Assembly: GCA_937864375.1 (NCBI GenBank)
Contig: CALMJO010000642.1
Coordinates: forward strand, 1-8,154
Source of the DNA: an uncultured Spirochaetota bacterium
GTDB taxonomy: Bacteria; Spirochaetota; UBA4802; UBA5368
Reading direction: 5' to 3'
Length of the DNA stretch: 8,154 nucleotides
Shown here: positions 1-6,063 of the stretch, piece after piece
Position numbering within the stretch: the stretch's first letter is position 1
Layout: every line of letters starts with the position of its first letter
Notes under the pieces: generated by a model
The model's database searches: none
The model's input: only the letters and a program-made list of their open reading frames with translations
What the model was told of the DNA's origin: nothing
Translations under genes and position numbers: made by a program

Positions 1-2
1 CG

Positions 3-671
3 GCCGGATGGATCGTGTACGAGGCGGTGGAGAAGCTCAAGGCGCCGCAGCACATGGAGCAGGTGAGCTGGGGGGTCCTCGTCATGACGGTGTCGGCCGT
101 CGCGAATTTTTACGTTTCGTACCGGCTGTTCCAGGTGGGCGAGGAAACCGATTCGATCGCCCTCAAGGCCGACGCGTGGCACCTGCGCACCGACGTCTGG
201 ACCTCCGGCGGGGTCATGGCGGGACTGCTCTCTTACTGGGCGGGGACCGCTCTCTTCCCGGAGGTAAACCTCGTCTGGGTGGACCCGGCCGCGGCCATCG
301 TCGTGGCCGTGCTCATCGTGAAGGCGGCCTACGACCTCACGATCGAGTCCGTCCGCGATCTGCTGGACGCGCGCCTGGGGCGCGACGACGAAAAGCTCGT
401 GGCCGACTACGTGGCGGAACAGCACCCCCGCGTCCTGAGCTTCCACAGGCTCAGGACCCGCAAATCGGGATCGCAGCGCTTTTACGAGTTTCACCTCCTC
501 GTGCCCCCCGACATGACCGTGCGCGAGTCCCACGAGATGGGCGACCGGATCGTCGCGCGCATCAAGGAGCATTACCGCGACGCGAAGGTCGTTATACACG
601 TGGAGCCCTGCGAGACGGCCTGCGACGACGAATGCCGCGACCACTGCGCGAGCATGCGGGGCCCGCTGTGA
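3..671 (+). CDS. Cation diffusion facilitator (CDF) family metal transporter, 5'-truncated
   Basis: The frame is open to the left edge (A-G-W-I-V-Y-E-A-V precedes any start), so this is the C-terminal part of a longer gene; the GTG at 15 is an internal Val. Numbering from that Val, about residues 18-40 form a membrane helix. The next helix carries the family's metal-site motif HxxxD in ADAWHLRTD (D53, H56, D60), and about 85-108 form the last helix. From about 113 comes the cytoplasmic C-terminal domain, with FHRLRTRKSG, YEFHLLVP and VVIHVEP matching the dimerising metal-sensing domain of CDF exporters. Family members exchange divalent cations such as Zn2+, Fe2+, Co2+ or Mn2+ for protons across the inner membrane; the metal cannot be assigned because the earlier helices are missing. 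The C-terminus holds four cysteines at i, i+4, i+8 and i+12 (C199, C203, C207, C211), a likely extra metal-binding tail. The family call is firm. Confidence 0.93.
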   Translation, partial: AGWIVYEAVEKLKAPQHMEQVSWGVLVMTVSAVANFYVSYRLFQVGEETDSIALKADAWHLRTDVWTSGGVMAGLLSYWAGTALFPEVNLVWVDPAAAIVVAVLIVKAAYDLTIESVRDLLDARLGRDDEKLVADYVAEQHPRVLSFHRLRTRKSGSQRFYEFHLLVPPDMTVRESHEMGDRIVARIKEHYRDAKVVIHVEPCETACDDECRDHCASMRGPL

Positions 672-674
672 CGG

Positions 675-711
675 GGCCGCGGTGCGCGCTTCACGGCCGG
701 GTACGATTTTT
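675..711 (+). terminator. Weak terminator-like hairpin after the CDF gene
   Basis: GGCCG at 675-679 pairs with CGGCC at 694-698 across a 14-base loop, and five T's follow at 707-711. The stem is only 5 bp and lies 8 bases from the T run, so this is a poor rho-independent terminator. It is listed because it begins 4 bases after the CDF stop codon. Confidence 0.25.
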
Positions 712-737
712 CACGCAGTGTGCCTGTGGGTTTTTGA

Positions 738-801
738 ATCGGAACAAAAAAAAGTCATCGGAATTCTCCACGCATCATTCGTCTTCAAGAGGAGTTCCGA
801 T
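738..801 (+). promoter_or_regulatory. Three ATCGGAA repeats (two direct, one inverted) upstream of the nitroreductase
   Basis: ATCGGAAC at 738-745 has an exact inverted copy, GTTCCGAT, at 794-801. A further direct copy, ATCGGAA, sits at 757-763. The inverted copy overlaps the end of a strong Shine-Dalgarno sequence (AAGAGGAG, 787-794) and an ATG at 800. The repeats could be operator half-sites, or RNA arms that fold and hide that ribosome site. The first reading resembles a repressor site near a nitroreductase promoter, but I see no convincing -35/-10 pair here. The repeats are seen directly; the function is inferred. Confidence 0.35.
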
Positions 802-847
802 GGGAGTAGACGGGAACCAACTGGAGAACAACCATGGAATACAGTGA
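800..847 (+). CDS. Possible 15-codon upstream ORF overlapping the nitroreductase start
   Basis: ATG 800 is preceded at 5-base spacing by AAGAGGAG (787-794), the best Shine-Dalgarno sequence in this gap. It opens a short frame, MGVDGNQLENNHGIQ, ending at TGA 845-847. The nitroreductase ATG (834) lies inside it in the +1 frame, 14 bases before that TGA, and has a weaker GGAG (823-826) ribosome site. A ribosome finishing the short peptide could therefore back up and start the downstream gene, giving translational coupling. The peptide resembles nothing I recognise and shows no run of one amino acid that would suggest attenuation. It may simply be an unused ATG. Confidence 0.3.
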   Translation: MGVDGNQLENNHGIQ

Positions 848-1400
848 ATTGCTTCACAACCGCAGGTCAATACGCAGCTTCACGGACATGCCCGTGACGA
901 ACGAGATACTGCTCGAGCTCATAAAGGAAAGCACCCTGGCCCCCAATTCGAGCCATTCCCAGATCTGGAAATTCAGCGTCGTGAACAGCCGCGAGATGAT
1001 CAGGCGCGTGTCCGACGAAAGCAAGAAGAACATCTGCAGGAGGATCGACGACAACCCCGCCGATTATGCGAAGATGTACGAGGCGGCCCTGCGCAATCCC
1101 GACTACAACGTGTTCTACAACGCGCCGGCCCTGGTCATCATTTCCGGGCCCGCGGATTACCGGAACCTCCTGGTGGACTGCGCGCTCTGCGCCGGATACC
1201 TCATGTACGCGGCCGTGGCCAGGGGTCTGGGCACCTGCTGGATCAACCTTGGCGCCGACGTGAGGGACACGGAGCTGCGCGCCGCGCTCGGTCTGACCGA
1301 CGAGCTCAGGATCGTCGCGCCCATCATCATTGGGTACCCGGCATCGATCCCACCGGCCAGGCACAGGGAAGAGCCGGTGATTTTGAAAGTGATAGGTTAA
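834..1400 (+). CDS. Nitroreductase family protein (FMN-dependent oxidoreductase)
   Basis: This 188-residue protein fits the short single-domain nitroreductase class, FMN enzymes that work as homodimers and use NAD(P)H to reduce nitro groups, quinones or other acceptors. It shows the N-terminal FMN-phosphate motif RRSIRSF (10-16). APNSSHSQIWKF (36-47) stands where the family has AP(S)xxNxQPW, and the C-terminal part has GLGTCWI (131-137) and the strand VAPIIIGYP (161-169). Residues 95-125 (FYNAPALVIISG, then the LLVDCALCAGYLMYAA helix) match the dimer core. ATG 834 is preceded by GGAG at 823-826 and places RRSIR at the usual distance from the N-terminus. The substrate is unknown: many such proteins in anaerobes are annotated only as nitroreductases. 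The gene stands between the CDF gene (162-base gap) and a convergent gene, so it is probably monocistronic. A possible upstream ORF overlaps its start. Confidence 0.93.
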   Translation: MEYSELLHNRRSIRSFTDMPVTNEILLELIKESTLAPNSSHSQIWKFSVVNSREMIRRVSDESKKNICRRIDDNPADYAKMYEAALRNPDYNVFYNAPALVIISGPADYRNLLVDCALCAGYLMYAAVARGLGTCWINLGADVRDTELRAALGLTDELRIVAPIIIGYPASIPPARHREEPVILKVIG

Positions 1401-1427
1401 CGGGCAAGCCCTTCGCAGGGAGACCCG
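1401..1427. other. Small two-tier hairpin between convergent genes
   Basis: Directly after the nitroreductase TAA, CGGG (1401-1404) can pair with CCCG (1424-1427), and inside it CCCT (1409-1412) with AGGG (1417-1420) over a TCGC loop. It sits in the 47-base gap between two convergent genes, where a shared terminator is expected. There is no T run on either side, so a rho-independent terminator is not supported. Confidence 0.25.
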
Positions 1428-1447
1428 GAATCGCCGGCAGCCCCGCA

Positions 1448-2962
1448 CTAAAACTCCAGCAGGTTCTTCGTCGAGAAGTTGGGCTCCGAGGTGCAGTTGA
1501 TGCCGAGCTTGCGGAGCCCCGCGTCATCGCCCGGCGTGGGGATGTGCGTCATGTGCATCTCGCAGCCGCGGAGCCTTGAAAGCTCCTTCATGGCTGCGTG
1601 CGCCGTGGGGTTCGTCCCGGCGCTTATGGCAAGGGCAATGAGCGTCTCCTCTAAATCCAGGCTCACGGACCTGGCCCCCAGCACCTCGCCCTTGAGGCTC
1701 CCGATCGATTCGATTATCTGCGGCGAGAGCAGGTGTATCTGGTCCGGGACGCCCGCAAGGGTCTTGATGGCGTTGAGCACCAGTCCCGGCGCCGCGTGCA
1801 GGAGCGCCGTGTTCTTGCCGGTGATGATCCTGTGGTCGGGGAGCTCCAGGGCGGCGCCGCAGAAGATCCCCTCGTTGCCTTTCCCCTTCGCCGCGGCGTC
1901 CTGGGCGGCCTGCCGCGCAGGCGCGACCACGGACCTCGTTTCCGGCGCGATGCCCAGCTCGTCCATGATGAGCTCCACGCGCTGCACCGTGTCGCGATCG
2001 ACGAAGCCCATGACGTACTCGCACGAGTACCGGAAGTAGCGGCGCACGATCTCCTGCCGCGAGGCCTCCCGCACCGCCTCGTCGTCCACGATGCCGAATC
2101 CCGCGCGGTTCACGCCCATGTCCGTGGGCGACTTGTACATGGACCCGTCCCCGCCAATCTTCTGGAGGATGCGCTTCAGGACAGGGAAGGTCTCCACGTC
2201 GCGGTTGTAGTTGATGGCGACCTCGCGGTACGCCTCCATGTGAAAGGGATCTATGAGGTTGTAGTCGGCGATGTCGGCGGTGGCGGCCTCGTAGGCAATG
2301 TTGACCGGATGCTTGAGCGGCATGCTCCAGATGGGGAAGGTTTCGAACTTCGCGTAGCCGGCGTGGACGCCGCGCGCGTGCTCGTGGTAAACCTGGGACA
2401 GGCAGGTCGCCATCTTGCCGCTCCCGGGCCCGGGACCGGTGACCACCACGAGGGGGCTCTTCGTTTCGATGTACCGGTTGGCGCCGTATCCCTCCTCGCT
2501 CACCACCAGGTCCACGTCGGTGGGATAGCCCTTCGTGTAGCGATGCGTGTAGACCTTCACGCCCTGGCGCTCAAGCTTGTTCTTGAAGATGGCCGCGGCG
2601 GGCTGGTTCTCGTAGCGCGTGATGACCACCGCCAGTATGCTGATCCCCCAGTCTTTCAGGTCGTCTATGAGCTTGAGCGCGTCGGCGTCGTAGGTGATGC
2701 CAAAGTCGGCCCTCACCTTTTTCCGCTCGATGTCGCCCGCGTAGATGCAGAGGATGATGTCGGCGCTTCCGCTGAGCTGCTGGAGGAGGCGCATCTTCAC
2801 GTTGGGGTCAAAGCCGGGCAGCACCCGGGCCGCGTGGTAGTCGTACAGGAGCTTCCCCCCGAACTCCAGGTAGAGCTTGTTTCCGAACCGGGCGGTGCGC
2901 TCGAGGATGGCCGCTTTCTGCTCCCGCAGGTATTTCTCGTTGTCAAAGCCGGTTTTCATCAT
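1448..2962 (-). CDS. DUF1846 (UPF0371) family protein
   Basis: This is a full-length member of DUF1846 (about 500 residues, function not established). It is recognised by the N-terminal block KTGFDNEKYLREQ, the block LYLEFGGKLLYDYHAARVLPGFDP, and the C-terminal run through GCEMHMTHIPTPGDDAGLRKLGIN. It appears soluble, with no signal peptide or membrane helix. With ATG 2962 as residue 1, a glycine-rich GPGPGSGKM lies at about 176-184 after a hydrophobic strand (SPLVVVTG). This resembles a phosphate-binding loop but is not a standard Walker A: Pro occupies the first Gly position of GxxxxGK, and Met replaces the Ser/Thr after Lys. The frame is open to TTG 2989, but that start has no ribosome site. 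AGGGG (2968-2972 on this strand) precedes the tandem ATGs at 2962 and 2959, and MKTGFDNEKYL begins where the family usually begins. The gene converges on the nitroreductase and diverges from the DUF3160 gene. Confidence 0.92.
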   Translation of the reverse strand: MMKTGFDNEKYLREQKAAILERTARFGNKLYLEFGGKLLYDYHAARVLPGFDPNVKMRLLQQLSGSADIILCIYAGDIERKKVRADFGITYDADALKLIDDLKDWGISILAVVITRYENQPAAAIFKNKLERQGVKVYTHRYTKGYPTDVDLVVSEEGYGANRYIETKSPLVVVTGPGPGSGKMATCLSQVYHEHARGVHAGYAKFETFPIWSMPLKHPVNIAYEAATADIADYNLIDPFHMEAYREVAINYNRDVETFPVLKRILQKIGGDGSMYKSPTDMGVNRAGFGIVDDEAVREASRQEIVRRYFRYSCEYVMGFVDRDTVQRVELIMDELGIAPETRSVVAPARQAAQDAAAKGKGNEGIFCGAALELPDHRIITGKNTALLHAAPGLVLNAIKTLAGVPDQIHLLSPQIIESIGSLKGEVLGARSVSLDLEETLIALAISAGTNPTAHAAMKELSRLRGCEMHMTHIPTPGDDAGLRKLGINCTSEPNFSTKNLLEF

Positions 2963-3024
2963 TGGGGCCCCTGTATCGTTTTGCGCCAATGGTAGGGAAA
3001 ACCGGTCCGGAAAATCAAGAGTAA

Positions 3025-3053
3025 AATTCAGTAATGCTGATATTTCCCGTCAA
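3025..3053 (-). promoter_or_regulatory. Weak candidate promoter for the DUF1846 gene
   Basis: On the minus strand TTGACG (3053-3048) is followed after 17 bases by TGAATT (3030-3025). The -35 matches the sigma70 consensus at 5 of 6 positions, but the -10 matches at only 3 of 6. It would start transcription near 3018, about 55 bases before the ATG. Spacing and position are right; the -10 is poor. Confidence 0.3.
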
Positions 3054-3123
3054 GGCGTAACATTTTCCCCGGCCGACACTCACTTATTCAGCATTGTTAC
3101 GGGATTTTGGGACCAATTTGTGA

Positions 3124-3154
3124 TTGATCGGAAGGCGGGGCGTCATGCTATCAT
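3124..3154 (+). promoter_or_regulatory. Candidate extended -10 promoter for the DUF3160 gene
   Basis: TATCAT at 3149-3154 matches the -10 consensus at 5 of 6 positions and is directly preceded by TGC (3146-3148), an extended -10 element. A -35-like TTGATC lies at 3124-3129 with a 19-base spacer, long but tolerable with an extended -10. Transcription would begin near 3161, giving a 5' leader of about 130 nt before the ATG at 3291. Confidence 0.45.
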
Positions 3155-3174
3155 CATCGGAACTCATTGAACTG

Positions 3175-3207
3175 CCGCCGGAAAATGGAGATTCCTCCTG
3201 CCGGCGG
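3175..3207 (+). other. Leader hairpin 1 of the DUF3160 transcript
   Basis: CCGCCGG (3175-3181) pairs with CCGGCGG (3201-3207), and inside it GGAG (3187-3190) pairs with CTCC (3195-3198) over a four-base ATTC loop. The structure starts about 14 bases after the predicted transcription start. No T run follows, so it does not look like a terminator. It might stabilise the 5' end of the mRNA or form part of a regulatory leader. Confidence 0.4.
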
Positions 3208-3227
3208 GTCGCGCCTGTGAAGGAAAA

Positions 3228-3263
3228 ATTCCGCCGGAGCGGACACTCCGGGAAACGCGGAAT
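3228..3263 (+). other. Leader hairpin 2 of the DUF3160 transcript
   Basis: ATTCCGCCGGAG (3228-3239) can form a 12-bp stem: its last five bases pair with CTCCG (3246-3250) over a 6-base loop, and its first seven with GCGGAAT (3257-3263). The two stem parts are separated by a one-sided 6-base bulge (GGAAAC, 3251-3256). It ends 14 bases before the AGAGAGG ribosome site (3278-3284) of the DUF3160 gene. The one-sided bulge and position suggest a structured 5' UTR or protein-binding site. It matches no riboswitch class I recognise. Confidence 0.45.
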
Positions 3264-3290
3264 ACCCGCATTAGTTTAGAGAGGCTCCCC

Positions 3291-5777
3291 ATGAAAAGAC
3301 TTCGCGGAAAACTGCCGGTCATGCTCTCCCTGCTCGCGGTCATCCTCATCCCGACGGCATTCCATCTGCCGGGGGGTTCGATGTTCGCACAGGACGAGGG
3401 CAGCCCCTGGGAAAAAAACTACGGCATGGATGAATCGGGCGCCTACAAGAAGTCCCCGGTCAATGCCAAGGACCAGTGCGAGACCGCCGCGTCGAACATC
3501 GAGCGCGCCTCGAAGGCGATCCTTGGCGACAGGAGCTCCCCGGCCGTGAAGCAGCGGACCTCCTGGGACCGAAAATCGGAACCCGGGTATTTCAAAATCG
3601 TTAACGACCGGCTGCGGCTCAGGAAAAAGGAGAAGGAGATCCTGTACGAACACGGCTTCGTGGTGCTCCCCAAGACGGGGATGGACAACTACGGGTACGC
3701 GTACCACGAGCTGTACCAGTCGGAGCTTCCCCTGTACGTCACGCTCGATTCGGTCATGCACGCGATATACCTCTCGAACGACGAAATAATAAAGGACCTT
3801 GAAAAAAAGATCTTCGAGCCCGCGCTGGCCAGATCGATCGAGGCCCTGCGCGGCCGCCTTGCCGCCTCCGGGAAGGACCTCCCCGCGGACACCCTGCGCG
3901 ACATGGACACGTACCTGGCCGTCGCCGATTCGCTTATAAAAGGGACGGCGCTCCCGTCGCAGTTCAGGAACGACGCCGATGTCAGGGCGCTCTTCGACAG
4001 GGCGGTCGCGGCGAAGGGCATTGACCGCGACGTGAAGCTTTTTGGAAGGACGAGGGCGGTCGACTGGAGCCAGTACGCGCCGCGCGGGCATTACGCGAAC
4101 GAGGATTTCCAGAACTACTTCCGCGCCGCGACCTGGCTTTCGCGCACCGAGTTCAACCTCTCGTCACGCTCCTGCCGGAGCTCCTGTCCCGGGAACGCTC
4201 CCGACCCCGCCCAGACGCCGCGGGAGGTGCTCGCCGCGCTCGCGCTCGCCGCGCTCGCCGAATCATCGGGCGCCGCCGCCGACATCGCGCTCGTGGGGCG
4301 CGGCTGGGACCTTCTCGCCGGGGCCCGCGAGGACCTCTCGCTGCGCGACGTGGCCGACATTCGGAAAAGCGCCGGTATCGTGAAGCTCGACGCGGACGCG
4401 GCCGAGCGCTTCATTAAAGCGCTGGGGGACCGGTTCGCGAGGACCGTCAACACGAACGTCATGCCGGACGGGACGAAGGAGCTTCCCGCCATATGCACGG
4501 TGCTTGGCCCACGCATCACCGCCGACACGGGCGCGCTCAGGTTCGTCCACGATCCCGAGGTGCAGGGCCGCAGGCTCGCGGGCGTGTGCGACGTCGCCTA
4601 TGCGCTGGGAATCGACCGCGCAAAAAATTTCCTGAAGGCGGAGTGCGCGAAGTACCCGCAGCTCGATGCCGGCCTTGAAAAGTCGCGGAAATCGGCGCAC
4701 GGCGCGAAGGACGCGGGCGACCTCTATTCCGCATGGTATGCCGCGATACGGGACATGGCGGCGAAGCCCGGCGGCGTGCTTCCCTCCACGATGGAACAGG
4801 CGGCGTACGAGGACCTGCGCCTGAACGGGATCGTCGCGGCCTACGGACAGATCAGGCACAACTACGTGCTCATGGCGGCGCAGGACTATTTCTTCGGGGG
4901 GTGCCATATTCCCGACGGCTTCGTCGAGCCGGCGCCGGCGGTCTACGCCGCCCTCATGAAGTACGCCGAACGCGGCGCGAAGGCCATGGCCGTCCTGGAT
5001 CCCGGGAAGCAGACGAAGGCGCTCCCCTACTTTGAAAGGACGGCGAATACGCTCGCCCTCCTCAAGGCGATCTCCGACCGGGAGCTCGCGAACCAGCCCC
5101 TTACGAGCGAAATGAAACATTTCCTGTCCATGGTCGCGGAGCTCGAGCCGGGAACGACCGGGAGTCCGCCCGTGTATTCCGGGTGGTACTTTGATCTTTT
5201 TTACACGCGCGCGCTTGGACTGGGCAGCGCGGCCTTCATCGCGGACTATTTCACCTCGCCGGAAGCCGGCAGGATCGGCTATGCAGGCGTCGCGGGCGTA
5301 AACCTTGGCGTGTTTCTCGTGGACACCTGCGGCGCGCCCAGGCTCTTCGTGGGACCGGTCCCCCGCGCGTTCGAATACATGGGACCGATTGATACCAGGC
5401 TGACCGACGACAAGGCCGCGACCCTCACCGGGACGACGAGCCCGTGGGCGGACGGCTACACCGCGCCCGCGCACAAGGAGCCTTCCCTGAGCGTTTCCAT
5501 CTATCCGTCCGGCGAGCACAGCGTCGAGGGAGAAATCGAATCGAAGGAACCGTCGGGTACCCTGCTGGTCACGCTGCTCGATCACAATCGCAAACCCATC
5601 TGCCAAAAGAGCTTCAAGCTGAAGGCCGGCACGCAGAAGCTCGGCATCACGCTGCCCGCGAAGTCGAAAAGCCCGGAGGCGGTGTACCTTAAAGCGGGAT
5701 CATGGGAATACTGGGGAGAGATGAATTTCATGGGGAGCTATTTCAGGTTCGGAGACCTGAAGACGCAGGAGCAGTGA
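3291..5777 (+). CDS. Exported DUF3160 domain protein
   Basis: This 828-residue protein begins with a signal peptide: MKRLRGK, a hydrophobic stretch at about 8-24, then probable cleavage after FAQ near 34. There is no lipobox, so export to periplasm or outside is likely. The rest is a large, mostly helical DUF3160 region, recognised by ELPLYVTLDSVMHAIYLSNDE (145-165), the PRGHYANEDFQNYFRAATWLSR segment (264-285), QIRHNYVLMAAQDYF then GFVEP (520-547), and RTANTLALLKAISDREL with PLT (583-605). It closes with VNLGVFLVD and LFVGPVPRAFEYMGPIDTRLTDD (670-707). The family has no established function. About residues 731-828 are a C-terminal addition rich in alternating hydrophobic/polar strands (SLSVSIYPS, GTLLVTLLD), which may be a small beta-sandwich. 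AGAGAGG at 3278-3284, 6 bases before ATG 3291, fixes the start. It has its own promoter, structured leader and terminator, so it is likely monocistronic. Confidence 0.9.
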   Translation: MKRLRGKLPVMLSLLAVILIPTAFHLPGGSMFAQDEGSPWEKNYGMDESGAYKKSPVNAKDQCETAASNIERASKAILGDRSSPAVKQRTSWDRKSEPGYFKIVNDRLRLRKKEKEILYEHGFVVLPKTGMDNYGYAYHELYQSELPLYVTLDSVMHAIYLSNDEIIKDLEKKIFEPALARSIEALRGRLAASGKDLPADTLRDMDTYLAVADSLIKGTALPSQFRNDADVRALFDRAVAAKGIDRDVKLFGRTRAVDWSQYAPRGHYANEDFQNYFRAATWLSRTEFNLSSRSCRSSCPGNAPDPAQTPREVLAALALAALAESSGAAADIALVGRGWDLLAGAREDLSLRDVADIRKSAGIVKLDADAAERFIKALGDRFARTVNTNVMPDGTKELPAICTVLGPRITADTGALRFVHDPEVQGRRLAGVCDVAYALGIDRAKNFLKAECAKYPQLDAGLEKSRKSAHGAKDAGDLYSAWYAAIRDMAAKPGGVLPSTMEQAAYEDLRLNGIVAAYGQIRHNYVLMAAQDYFFGGCHIPDGFVEPAPAVYAALMKYAERGAKAMAVLDPGKQTKALPYFERTANTLALLKAISDRELANQPLTSEMKHFLSMVAELEPGTTGSPPVYSGWYFDLFYTRALGLGSAAFIADYFTSPEAGRIGYAGVAGVNLGVFLVDTCGAPRLFVGPVPRAFEYMGPIDTRLTDDKAATLTGTTSPWADGYTAPAHKEPSLSVSIYPSGEHSVEGEIESKEPSGTLLVTLLDHNRKPICQKSFKLKAGTQKLGITLPAKSKSPEAVYLKAGSWEYWGEMNFMGSYFRFGDLKTQEQ
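4229..4258 (+). repeat. Perfect 15-bp tandem duplication within the DUF3160 gene
   Basis: GCTCGCCGCGCTCGC occurs twice back to back (4229-4243 and 4244-4258). It keeps frame and encodes LAALA-LAALA at about residues 314-323, a low-complexity hydrophobic helix face. It is probably a small in-frame slippage duplication in GC-rich DNA rather than a functional element. Confidence 0.6.
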
Positions 5778-5829
5778 TGATGGTGAAATTTTCGTAAAGA
5801 AATGATCTCTCCTGTTGCATCACCGTAAT

Positions 5830-5853
5830 AAGCCCCTTGCGAGGGGCTTTTTA
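5830..5853 (+). terminator. Rho-independent terminator of the DUF3160 gene
   Basis: AAGCCCCT (5830-5837) and AGGGGCTT (5842-5849) form a perfect 8-bp stem with a four-base TGCG loop, continuing into TTTTT (5848-5852). It lies 53 bases after the DUF3160 stop codon. On the opposite strand the stem is followed by TTATTA, so weak bidirectional action is possible, although no minus-strand gene ends here. Confidence 0.88.
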
Positions 5854-5951
5854 TATCGCGGGACGATACGCCCGGCATCGTGGCCACCTGACGTGACACC
5901 CGCGGGATACGGGCCCTCGATCATGATCTTGACGAGGAAGGCCGCACCTTC

Positions 5952-5973
5952 CCGGGCGGCATGGCATGCCCGG
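5952..5973. other. GC-rich hairpin in the gap before the kinase gene
   Basis: CCGGGC (5952-5957) pairs with GCCCGG (5968-5973) over a 10-base loop of two GGCAT copies. There is no T run. It lies in the 276-base gap between the DUF3160 and kinase genes, which otherwise contains only the terminator near its start and the promoter near its end. No role is evident. Confidence 0.25.
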
Positions 5974-6034
5974 AGGCAGTGACGCGCGCACGCGAAATCC
6001 CGGAGGCGGCGTCCAGGAATCGCCTGCAATAGTA

Positions 6035-6063
6035 TTGACTCCGCCGGTAGGATATGGTAGCAT
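6035..6063 (+). promoter_or_regulatory. Sigma70-like promoter for the hybrid kinase gene
   Basis: TTGACT (6035-6040, 5 of 6 consensus) is separated by exactly 17 bases from TAGCAT (6058-6063, 4 of 6). Transcription would begin near 6070. This is downstream of the first in-frame ATG (6054), so if the promoter is real, translation must start later, at GTG 6114 or TTG 6147. Confidence 0.5.

Noticed and set aside
734..762. TTGAAT at 734-739 as a -35 box for the nitroreductase
   Set aside because: No acceptable -10 occurs 16-18 bases downstream, so no promoter is called.
8..847. 279-codon plus-strand frame over the CDF gene and the following gap
   Set aside because: It is a shadow of the CDF gene: composition is Arg/Gly/Pro-rich and no family motif appears. 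Only its last 15 codons, from ATG 800, are kept as a possible uORF.
867..1448. 193-codon minus-strand frame opposite the nitroreductase
   Set aside because: The plus strand encodes a clear nitroreductase; the opposite frame is an Arg/Gly/Val-rich antisense product with no recognisable motif.
2963..2989. TTG 2989 as the start of the DUF1846 gene
   Set aside because: No ribosome site precedes it, while AGGGG precedes the tandem ATGs at 2962/2959, where the conserved KTGFDNEKY block begins.
1733..2995. 420-codon plus-strand frame opposite the DUF1846 gene
   Set aside because: It is antisense to a well-recognised DUF1846 protein and has the His/Val/Arg-rich composition typical of shadow frames in GC-rich DNA.
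4263..5606. 447-codon minus-strand frame opposite the DUF3160 gene
   Set aside because: It is long only because GC-rich DNA has few stops on the opposite strand; no domain or ribosome site supports it, and the plus strand is clearly coding.
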